A stretch of DNA of 6,313 nucleotides, taken from NCBI GenBank assembly GCA_050742535.1, contig JBOGIQ010000352.1:1-6313 (forward strand). Reading direction: 5' to 3'. This DNA comes from Gp6-AA40 sp050742535. Its GTDB lineage: Bacteria; Acidobacteriota; Vicinamibacteria; Vicinamibacterales; UBA2999. Below the pieces are notes generated by a model. That model was not told the origin of the DNA. It saw only the letters and a program-made list of their open reading frames with translations, and made no database searches. This document shows positions 1-5,344 of the stretch, piece by piece; position 1 is the first letter of the stretch, and each line of letters begins with the position of its first letter. Made by a program: the position numbers and the translations under genes.

Positions 1-294
1 TTCCAGCCCGGCCAGTTCGAAAATCTGCGCGTGGCGGCGTCGGGACCTGACGGCGTTGAGTGCCTGGTTGATTGCAGCGCGGTACAGATAGGCTTTCGGG
101 TTCTTGCGAAAACCAGGCGGAACCCCGCTGCGCAGCAGCTGCAGGAACAGAGTCTGGAGCACATCCTCAGCTTCCTGTTCGCTGCCCGTTACGCTGTACG
201 CGGCGCGGTAGACGAGCCGGTAGTGCTCGTGGAAGATCTCCTCGAGCTCGTCGGCCGCGGGTTCGTTGGCTCGTTTGAACGCTACCAGCGCCAT
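1..294 (-). CDS. ECF RNA polymerase sigma factor, N-terminal part (runs off the left edge)
   Basis: This is the first 98 codons of a sigma-70 family ECF sigma factor read on the minus strand, open to base 1. Region sigma-2 covers roughly residues 15-85. It has the typical helix EAEDVLQTLFLQLL, in which acidic residues precede a D-V-x-Q turn, followed by KNPKAYLYRAAIN, the part of sigma-2 that contacts the -10 element. The start at 294 is preferred because GGGGAG lies three bases upstream; an in-frame ATG at 330 has no ribosome binding site. The protein is clearly a paralogue of the two plus-strand sigma factors, sharing ELE(E/D)(I/L)F, YR(A/T)AYSVTGS and KNP-YLYRAAIN with the one at 437. Sigma-4 would lie beyond the window. 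By analogy with the two complete modules, a FecR-DUF3738 partner may follow off the left edge; this is inference. It is transcribed divergently from the operon at 437. Confidence 0.9.
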   Translation of the reverse strand, partial: MALVAFKRANEPAADELEEIFHEHYRLVYRAAYSVTGSEQEAEDVLQTLFLQLLRSGVPPGFRKNPKAYLYRAAINQALNAVRSRRRHAQIFELAGLE

Positions 295-436
295 GTGCTC
301 CCCGCCATATAAGCACTGAACCTGCGGCATCTATTAACAGCGGCCACGTCGGACCGTTTAAACGATTGATTCGGTGGGAATTAACTTCAGACTGCTAACA
401 AACCGGGGCGTGCAGGGTTTTCCCGTCGAGGAATGA
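295..436. promoter_or_regulatory. Divergent intergenic region between two ECF sigma genes
   Basis: These 142 non-coding bases separate two sigma genes transcribed away from each other, so promoters for both should lie here. The stretch 325-400 is visibly richer in A+T than the surrounding genes. GGGAATTAACTT at 376-387 resembles the GGAA-type -35 of ECF promoters reading rightward, but I find no convincing -10 at the right distance and do not call a start site. The ribosome binding sites are GAGGA (428-432) for the rightward gene and, on the minus strand, GGGGAG just before 294 for the leftward gene. Confidence 0.55.
355..364. promoter_or_regulatory. Perfect 10-base palindrome CGTTTAAACG, candidate operator
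   Basis: CGTTTAAACG is its own reverse complement. It lies close to the middle of the divergent gap, about 60-75 bases from each start codon, in the most A+T-rich part of the region. A symmetric site here could bind a dimeric regulator serving both directions. It is short enough to occur by chance, and no second copy is seen in the window. Confidence 0.25.
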
Positions 437-1027
437 ATGTCGATAGCAGCGCCTGTCCCGAGCACGGTCGAGGGATTTGCCCCGAGCCCTGAGCGGCTTT
501 CCGGAGCGCGCGGTGTGGCCTTGACGAGCGAGCTCGAGGATCTCTTCCGGGAACAGCACCAGCTGATTTACCGGACGGCGTACAGCGTCACCGGAAGCCG
601 GTCGGACTCGGAGGATGTGCTGCAGATCATCTTCCTGCGCCTGCTTCGCCGCGGGATGCCGCCGGACCTCGTGAAGAACCCGAAGGGCTACCTCTACCGT
701 GCGGCGATCAACGTGTCGTTGAACACGGTGCGCGATCGCGAACGGCGGAAAGTCGACGGTGATCCCGAACGTGTTCTCACGGTGATCGATCCGGGCGCGC
801 CGAGCGGATTGGACAGCGAGATCCGGCGCCAACTGCTCGACGCGATCGCCACGCTGAGTCCACGGGCAGTGGAAATCCTGATCCTCCGCCATGTGCACGA
901 TCAGAGCGACGCGGAGATCGCCCGGATGCTCGGGACGTCGCGCGGAACGGTTGCCGTGGCGCTGTTCCGTGCGCGCGCCAGGCTGAAGAAGCTGCTTTCG
1001 CATGTCAAGCCGGAAGGAACCCGATGA
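437..1027 (+). CDS. ECF RNA polymerase sigma factor (module 1)
   Basis: A 196-residue ECF sigma factor, normal in length for the family, that would direct RNA polymerase to a dedicated promoter set when released from its FecR-like partner. Sigma-2 spans about residues 31-104, with ELEDLFREQHQLIYRTAYSV, then SRSDSEDVLQIIFLRLL, then KNPKGYLYRAAINVSLN. Sigma-4 spans about residues 131-187, with the LSPRAVEILILRH helix and the recognition helix-turn-helix DAEIARMLGTSRGTVAVALF followed by RARARLKKLL. There is no extra C-terminal domain. The first 30 residues are unconserved; the start at 437 is supported by GAGGA four bases upstream. The stop TGA overlaps the ATG of the next gene as ATGA, a sign of translational coupling with its likely regulator. 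FecI-like function is inferred from this pairing; the target genes are unknown. Confidence 0.93.
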   Translation: MSIAAPVPSTVEGFAPSPERLSGARGVALTSELEDLFREQHQLIYRTAYSVTGSRSDSEDVLQIIFLRLLRRGMPPDLVKNPKGYLYRAAINVSLNTVRDRERRKVDGDPERVLTVIDPGAPSGLDSEIRRQLLDAIATLSPRAVEILILRHVHDQSDAEIARMLGTSRGTVAVALFRARARLKKLLSHVKPEGTR

Positions 1028-2775
1028 GCCCCGATTTCAAAGACATCCAACAGGTTATCGACAGGCATCTGCCCGTCGCCTCGGCGGACGAGGCGAAGAT
1101 CGCTGGCACCCGTGTCTGGCAGCGGCTGCGGACGTCAGGTGATCGCATGGGCGAGCTCGAAACGCGACTCGATGAAGCACAGCCCGTAGCGTCCGCCTTC
1201 AGGCGGAAGAGAACCCGCTGGGTTCAGATCGCCGCTGCCGCAGTGCTCGTCCTCGCTGCGGCGATCGGCACCGCCGTCGTATGGCGTCCGGCTGACGACG
1301 GCTTGTATCGGGTGGTCGAAGGCGCCGTGCACCAGGGGCCGACGATCCGTTCGAACGGCGACGGAGGAGCAGTGCTCGCGCTCGCCGATGGATCCCGAGT
1401 CGAGATGCGGTCGCAGACCGAGTTGTCGCTGGAGCGTGCGAGTGACGGCGTGAGGATTCGCCTGAGCAACGGCGGCATCATCGTTGACGCCGCGACGCGG
1501 ACCACCGGACACCTCTACGTGCACACGAAGGACGTGACGGTGTCGGTCGTCGGCACCGTCTTTCTGGTCAACGCTGACGAGCGTGGCTCGCGCGTGGCGG
1601 TGATCGAAGGTGAAGTTCGCGTACAGCAGGGCGGAAACGAAAAGACCCTGCTGCCCGGCGAACAGGTGGCGACGAACCCGCAGCTGCCGCCCCCGCCCGT
1701 CGGCGAATCGATTGCGTGGAGCCGAAACGCTGCGGCGCTCACGGCGCTGCTGCAACAGGCAGCGGTCGTGCCGCCGGCCGTAACGCCACAGAACCCCGCG
1801 GCGGCACGAGAGGCATTCGAGGTCGCGTCGATCAGGCCGACCAGGTTTGCGCCCGGAGGCGAGCGCGGCGCCGGTGGCGGGGGCGGCCAGTCGAGCCCGC
1901 GGCCGGCCGGTGAGCCGTGCGGTAGTACGGGTTCAGGTTTCCTGCAGTTCGATCCGAGGCGAGTCGCCATCAATGACATGACTCTGTATGGCCTCATCGC
2001 GTGGGCGTACGAGCTGCCGTGCCGCCCGTGGATTGGATCGCACGTACTCGTGGGCGGGCCCGGCTGGGTGCGGTCCGACGGCTACGACATCGAGGCACTC
2101 TTCCCTGATGGTCCGCAGGCGTACACCAGCACGCAGATCACCGGGGGCGGCAAAACGTTTACGCGCCAGACGATGGGCCCGCGGTTCCGGACGCTGCTGC
2201 AGACGCTCCTCGCCGACCGGTTCGGGCTCGCGCTGCGGCGGGAGCGGCGGGAGGTTCCGGTCTACGCATTGACCGTGGCGCCCGGCGGAGCGAAGGTGAC
2301 GGCGTGGAAGGAGGGTGACCCCGGGGATGGCGTCGAGTTTACGGCGTGGCGCGCGCGGAACGGGACGCTGCTCTCAGAGGAAGAGCTCGCTTTGACTGGC
2401 ATGACCGCGGCGGAAGTAATCGACCTGTCCTCCAAGAATTTCAATCAGCTGGAGATGCGGGTCTTCCGGGCATATCGCGACGCCGGAATTCGACCACTCT
2501 ACACGCTTGCGGACGCGAAGGTCCCCATGTCGTCGCTCGCCACCATGATCGATCGGACATTCGCCAACGAGAACTGGCGTCCGGTCATCGACCGTACAGG
2601 AATTACCATCCCGATTAATTACGTAGTTCGATACGATCGCAACGCCGCCGCCGCCGCGGTCGGTCCGTCGATCTTCACCGCGCTCGAGAAGGACCTGGGT
2701 CTTCGGCTCACGCCCACGACGGCCCCGATGGATGTCGTCGTGATTGAGCGCGCGGAAAGGCCTTCCGAGAACTGA
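1024..2775 (+). CDS. FecR-like transmembrane regulator fused to a DUF3738/TIGR03435 domain (module 1)
   Basis: A 583-residue inner-membrane protein with three parts. Residues 1-65 are cytoplasmic and would contact the sigma factor encoded just upstream; no HxxxCxxC zinc anti-sigma motif is present. A single membrane helix covers about 66-87 (WVQIAAAAVLVLAAAIGTAV), preceded by RRKRTR, which predicts N-in/C-out. Residues about 92-215 are a FecR domain with LADGSRVEMRS, RLSNGGI, SVVGTVFLVN and AVIEGEVRV. A Pro/Ala- and Gly-rich linker follows. Residues 265-583 are DUF3738/TIGR03435: FEVASIRP at 265, GGPGW at 344, LLQTLLADRFGLALRRE at 391, VIDRTGI at 521 and the family-typical end IERAERPSEN. Ordinary FecR proteins end soon after the FecR domain, so this is a fusion. 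The segment of about 441-497 looks longer than usual before the conserved (V/I)-(I/V)-D-(R/K)-TG motif. The only cysteines are C299 and C333. The function of DUF3738 is unknown; a sensory role is inference. Confidence 0.9.
   Translation: MSPDFKDIQQVIDRHLPVASADEAKIAGTRVWQRLRTSGDRMGELETRLDEAQPVASAFRRKRTRWVQIAAAAVLVLAAAIGTAVVWRPADDGLYRVVEGAVHQGPTIRSNGDGGAVLALADGSRVEMRSQTELSLERASDGVRIRLSNGGIIVDAATRTTGHLYVHTKDVTVSVVGTVFLVNADERGSRVAVIEGEVRVQQGGNEKTLLPGEQVATNPQLPPPPVGESIAWSRNAAALTALLQQAAVVPPAVTPQNPAAAREAFEVASIRPTRFAPGGERGAGGGGGQSSPRPAGEPCGSTGSGFLQFDPRRVAINDMTLYGLIAWAYELPCRPWIGSHVLVGGPGWVRSDGYDIEALFPDGPQAYTSTQITGGGKTFTRQTMGPRFRTLLQTLLADRFGLALRRERREVPVYALTVAPGGAKVTAWKEGDPGDGVEFTAWRARNGTLLSEEELALTGMTAAEVIDLSSKNFNQLEMRVFRAYRDAGIRPLYTLADAKVPMSSLATMIDRTFANENWRPVIDRTGITIPINYVVRYDRNAAAAAVGPSIFTALEKDLGLRLTPTTAPMDVVVIERAERPSEN
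1192..1207. repeat. REP-like palindrome inside the module 1 FecR gene
   Basis: TCCGCCT-TC-AGGCGGA is a 7-base inverted repeat around a 2-base centre. It encodes S-A-F-R-R-K (residues 57-62) just before the membrane helix. The same palindrome, extended to 9-base arms, occurs at the equivalent point of the module 2 gene (3517-3536). Read on the minus strand in another frame the element gives (L)KAEA-type peptides, which I recall as a widespread repeat in Vicinamibacteria genomes; a genome search would be needed to confirm that. Confidence 0.6.
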
Positions 2776-2817
2776 AGAAAGATCCCTGGGTGGCGTCGTC
2801 TACTAGTCGAGGAGCTG

Positions 2818-3372
2818 ATGACGCCAGTAGCGGCGCTGCGGCCATCGACAGTGTCCCAGGCCCAGGACTTCGACGAGATCTACCGGGACTACGCCCCGCT
2901 GGTCTATCGAACCGCGTGGGGCGTGCTGGGCAGCCGCGAGGACGCGGACGATGCCGTCCAGACGGTGTTTCTCAGGCTGATCCAGCGCGAAACTCCGGTG
3001 GAGTTTCGCACGAACCCCGGCGCATATCTCTACCGGTCGGCGGTGAACGTTTCGCTCGACGTCCTGAAGGCGCGCCGCCGCCGGCCCGTGCTCGTCGAGC
3101 ACGTTGAACGCCTCCAACTGGCGGCGCCGGAACACGATGCTCATCGTCTCGAAGAGCTCCATCAGCGGCTCTACGCGGCGCTCGATCAGATACGACCGGC
3201 GGACAGGGAAGTCCTGATACTCCGCTACATGCACAAGAAAAGCGTCGCCGCCATCGGCAACCTGCTCGGCGTGTCTCGAGCTGTGGTGTCGCTGCGCCTC
3301 TTTCGAGCCCGGGCTCGAATGCGGAAGCTGCTCGGGGCTTCGCCGCAGACACAGGCAGGAGATCAGTCATGA
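2818..3372 (+). CDS. ECF RNA polymerase sigma factor (module 2)
   Basis: A 184-residue ECF sigma factor paralogous to the one at 437. Sigma-2 spans about residues 17-90: DFDEIYRDYAPLVYRTAWGV, SREDADDAVQTVFLRLI, and NPGAYLYRSAVNVSLDVLK. Sigma-4 spans about 112-172: LDQIRPADREVLILRYMHK, then the helix-turn-helix VAAIGNLLGVSRAVVSLRLF and RARARMRKLL. The start is fixed by GAGGAG at 2809-2814, three bases before the ATG. It begins 42 bases after the module 1 FecR stop, with no evident promoter or terminator between, so cotranscription is likely. Its stop overlaps the next start as ATGA, exactly as in module 1. The recognition helix differs from that of module 1 (SRAVVSLRLF against SRGTVAVALF), suggesting a different promoter target; that is inference. 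Confidence 0.93.
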   Translation: MTPVAALRPSTVSQAQDFDEIYRDYAPLVYRTAWGVLGSREDADDAVQTVFLRLIQRETPVEFRTNPGAYLYRSAVNVSLDVLKARRRRPVLVEHVERLQLAAPEHDAHRLEELHQRLYAALDQIRPADREVLILRYMHKKSVAAIGNLLGVSRAVVSLRLFRARARMRKLLGASPQTQAGDQS

Positions 3373-5039
3373 AAGACCGTGAACTTGAGGAAGCGCTCGA
3401 TCGGGGGTTCACGCGGCACGGCGAGCCGTCTCCGGAACAGGTCGCCTCGGATCTCGCGCGCATTCGCGAACGGCTCGAGGTTCGGGCCTTCCCCGTAGCT
3501 TCCGCCTTGAGAGTAGCTTCCGCCTTCAGGCGGAAGGCAGCGACGCGCTGGCTGCAGCTTGCAGCGGCCGCCGTGCTCGTCCTGGCAGCCACAGTTGGCA
3601 CGGCAATCGTGTGGCGCGCGGCCGACGATCCGTTGTTCCGCGTCGTCGAAGGCAACGTGTATCAGGGTGAAACGATTCGCTCCAACGGCGGCGGAGGCGC
3701 GGTGTTGGCGCTGGCGGACGGCTCGCGCATCGAGATGCGCTCGCACACCGAGTTGTCACTGGATCGCGCGGACGATGGCGTCCGGATCCGCTTGAGCAAC
3801 GGCGGCATCGTCGTCAACGCCGCGAGGCAGCGCAGCGGGCATCTGTACGTGCAGACGAAGGACATGATGGTCTCCGTTGTCGGCACCGTCTTCGTGGTGA
3901 ATGCCGATGCCGACGGTTCGCGCGTTGCGGTGATCGAAGGAGAGGTTCGCGTCCAGCAAGGCGCCACCGAGACGAAGCTGCGGCCAGGAGAAGGCGCGGC
4001 CACCAGCCCGCAGCTCGAGACGGTTTCCGTAGCATCGGAGCTGGCATGGAGTCGCCGCGCCGCGGATCTGAGGGCGCTCCTGCAACGCCAGTCGGCGGTT
4101 CAACAGGAGCCGGTGACGGCTGCGCCGCAGCCGCCGAAGGAACCTCGCGTCGCGTTCGAGGTCGTTTCGATCAGATCTGCCGCGACGGCACCGCAACCTG
4201 CGCCGGGCGCGCGGGGGGGAGGCCAGGGATTGAACTCACGACCTGCGCCGAGCGGCTGCGTCTTCGATTCCTTCGGCTATTCGCTGCAGCTCGATCCCAG
4301 GCGTCTGGCGGTGAACAGGACGACGCTTCTCCATCTTGCCGCTTACACGATTCCGGCCGTGCGCCAGGAGATCGGAAAGCGGCAGGACGTGAATTGCGAC
4401 TCGCTGACGAAGGTGGGTCTGCTGTCAGGAGGTCCGGATTGGATCAGGAGGGACGTGTGGGACGTCGTGGCAGGGATTCCGGAAGGTGTATTCACCCGCA
4501 CGCCGACGCTCACTGATCCCATCCTGCAGCAGATGCTGCGGACGATGCTCTCGGAGCGGTTCGGCCTCGTGATGCGGCGCGAGACGCGCGAGGTGCCGGT
4601 CTACCTGTTGAAGGTCGGCAAGGACGGTCCGAAGTTCAACGGCGTGAAACCGATCGATCCGAATCGGGGCCCTGTGCTCTTCACGATAGATGCCGAGGGT
4701 AAGCGGGTGCGAGTGACGCCGGATCTCCCGCCACTTCCGGACGGAACGATCAACATCATCGGCGGGTTCGCATTCTCGGCTCGCAGCCTGTCGATGGCGG
4801 ACTGGGCAAACCATCTGTTTGGTATCGACGGCCGTCCGGTGCTCGACCGGACGGCACTGACAGGACGGTACGACTTCTACTACGACGATCCCGCGGGTCG
4901 GTCGCGAACTCTGACCATCCCGGAGCCAGGAGCCCTCGACCGTGCAGTTCTCAAGGCGATGGGCTTCGAGCTGGAGGAGTCGCGTGCTCCCTACGATGTG
5001 TGGCTGATCGAGAGGGCCGAGAAGGCGACTGAGAACTAG
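3369..5039 (+). CDS. FecR-like transmembrane regulator fused to a DUF3738/TIGR03435 domain (module 2)
   Basis: A 556-residue paralogue of the protein at 1024 with the same order of parts: cytoplasmic residues 1-60, one membrane helix at about 61-82 (WLQLAAAAVLVLAATVGTAI), FecR domain about 87-210, Pro/Gln/Gly-rich linker, and DUF3738/TIGR03435 from FEVVSIRS (263) through GGPDW (354), MLRTMLSERFGLVMRRE (389 on) and LDRTALTGRYDF (492 on) to the family-typical end IERAEKATEN. The FecR core is about 80% identical to that of module 1, while the N-terminus and DUF3738 domain are much less alike. VASALR-VASAFR (43-54) is a doubled repeat-encoded segment. Only two cysteines occur, C297 and C343. GGAGAT at 3358-3363 serves as ribosome binding site inside the end of the sigma gene. 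The stop is followed at once by a tandem repeat array. A role in controlling the sigma factor at 2818 is inferred from coupling and the FecR domain; the signal sensed is unknown. Confidence 0.9.
   Translation: MKDRELEEALDRGFTRHGEPSPEQVASDLARIRERLEVRAFPVASALRVASAFRRKAATRWLQLAAAAVLVLAATVGTAIVWRAADDPLFRVVEGNVYQGETIRSNGGGGAVLALADGSRIEMRSHTELSLDRADDGVRIRLSNGGIVVNAARQRSGHLYVQTKDMMVSVVGTVFVVNADADGSRVAVIEGEVRVQQGATETKLRPGEGAATSPQLETVSVASELAWSRRAADLRALLQRQSAVQQEPVTAAPQPPKEPRVAFEVVSIRSAATAPQPAPGARGGGQGLNSRPAPSGCVFDSFGYSLQLDPRRLAVNRTTLLHLAAYTIPAVRQEIGKRQDVNCDSLTKVGLLSGGPDWIRRDVWDVVAGIPEGVFTRTPTLTDPILQQMLRTMLSERFGLVMRRETREVPVYLLKVGKDGPKFNGVKPIDPNRGPVLFTIDAEGKRVRVTPDLPPLPDGTINIIGGFAFSARSLSMADWANHLFGIDGRPVLDRTALTGRYDFYYDDPAGRSRTLTIPEPGALDRAVLKAMGFELEESRAPYDVWLIERAEKATEN
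3495..3536. repeat. Duplicated REP-like element inside the module 2 FecR gene
   Basis: GTAGCTTCCGCCTT occurs twice, at 3495-3508 and 3513-3526, exactly 18 bases (six codons) apart. The second copy continues into a 9-base-arm hairpin, CTTCCGCCT-TC-AGGCGGAAG (3517-3536). The reading frame stays open, giving V-A-S-A-L-R then V-A-S-A-F-R-R-K immediately before the membrane helix. Module 1 has a single copy at the same place (PVASAFRRK), so the half-element was probably gained, or lost, as a frame-preserving unit. Confidence 0.65.
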
Positions 5040-5183
5040 GTCCCTGGTACTTGGTACTTGGTTCTTGGTCCGTTCTTGGTTCTTGGTCCGTTCTTGGTCC
5101 GTGGTCCGTGCTTGGTCCGTGGTCCGTGCTTGGTCCGTGGTCCGTGCTCGGTCCGTGGTCCGTCCTTGGTCCTGTTCTTGGTG
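5040..5183. repeat. Degenerate 18-base tandem array, left arm
   Basis: The array starts on the base after the module 2 stop codon. TTCTTGGTCCGTTCTTGG repeats at 5062-5079 and 5080-5097. It merges into CTTGGTCCGTGGTCCGTG at 5093-5110, 5111-5128 and 5129-5146, with a fourth copy carrying two changes at 5147-5164. All are built from CTTGGTCC and GTGGTCC half-units. The period is a multiple of three and lacks stops, which produces long but meaningless open frames (VLGPWS-type on this strand). No protein is called. The region may act in transcript ending or as a bacterial interspersed repeat; its role is unknown. Confidence 0.85.
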
Positions 5184-5216
5184 CGTCGGTGCGACGCTGC
5201 GACGGAAGGACCAAGG
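5164..5216. repeat. Nested palindrome at the turning point of the array (possible hairpin terminator)
   Basis: Two inverted repeats share the same centre, base 5190. The inner one is GCGTCG-GTG-CGACGC (5183-5197). The outer one is CCTTGGTCC (5164-5172) with GGACCAAGG (5208-5216). To the left the repeat units read GGTCC/CTTGG; to the right they read GGACC/CCAAGG. As RNA this would fold into a strong stem about 150 bases after the module 2 stop. There is no U-run after it, so a classical intrinsic terminator is not shown. Confidence 0.6.
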
Positions 5217-5253
5217 GCCAGGGACCAAGGAGCGAGGACCAGGGACGGCACGG
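5205..5253. repeat. Inverted array, proximal part of the right arm
   Basis: GGACCAAGG, AGGGACCAAGGA and GAGGACCAGGGAC are reverse complements of the units in the left arm. This stretch is cut off by the IS element and continues on its far side from about 6236. Bases 5250-5253 are ACGG, also found at 6236-6239; this could be a target duplication, but ACGG is common in the array, so the evidence is weak. Confidence 0.65.
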
Positions 5254-5254
5254 T

Positions 5255-5297
5255 CCGGGGACATAGGTAACACTACAGTCCAGCGACATGGGTAACA
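5255..5297 (+). repeat. IS left terminal inverted repeat (43 bases, internally doubled)
   Basis: It pairs ungapped with 6182-6224, with five mismatches. It contains the 13-base motif GACAT(A/G)GGTAACA twice, at 5260-5272 and 5285-5297, 25 bases apart. The two copies may be a double transposase binding site; this is inference from the spacing and repetition. Confidence 0.8.
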
Positions 5298-5344
5298 CTT
5301 TTCGCCACAGGTGAACGGGGTGCCTGCATGCCGGAGGTGCCTCG

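Noticed and set aside
31..312. Plus-strand open frame of 93 codons at the left edge
   Set aside because: It is the antisense of the partial ECF sigma gene, whose minus-strand product has clear sigma-2 motifs.
376..400. A specific ECF-type promoter for the sigma gene at 437
   Set aside because: A GGAA-type -35 is present but no convincing -10 follows at 16-17 bases, so it is mentioned only within the intergenic entry.
395..1003. Long minus-strand open frame opposite the first sigma gene
   Set aside because: It is an antisense shadow in high-GC coding DNA; its product is Arg/His-rich with no recognisable domain, whereas the plus strand is a clear ECF sigma factor.
2776..2817. Promoter or terminator between the two modules
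   Set aside because: The 42 bases hold only a ribosome binding site; no hairpin with a T-run or -35/-10 pair was seen.
2790..3107. Open frame overlapping the start of the second sigma gene
   Set aside because: Out-of-frame shadow; it has no family motifs and the sigma factor at 2818 accounts for the region.
5040..5254. CRISPR array
   Set aside because: The 18-base units abut directly without unique spacers, and no cas gene is present.
4425..5273. A 282-codon minus-strand open frame spanning the end of the module 2 gene and the array
   Set aside because: It combines antisense of the DUF3738 domain with repeat-derived sequence; no conserved motif is seen.
5051..5295. Several repetitive open frames on both strands (GPWSVL and GPRTKH repeats)
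   Set aside because: They arise because an 18-base unit without stops is repeated. All frames look equally coding, and none has a supporting start context or domain.
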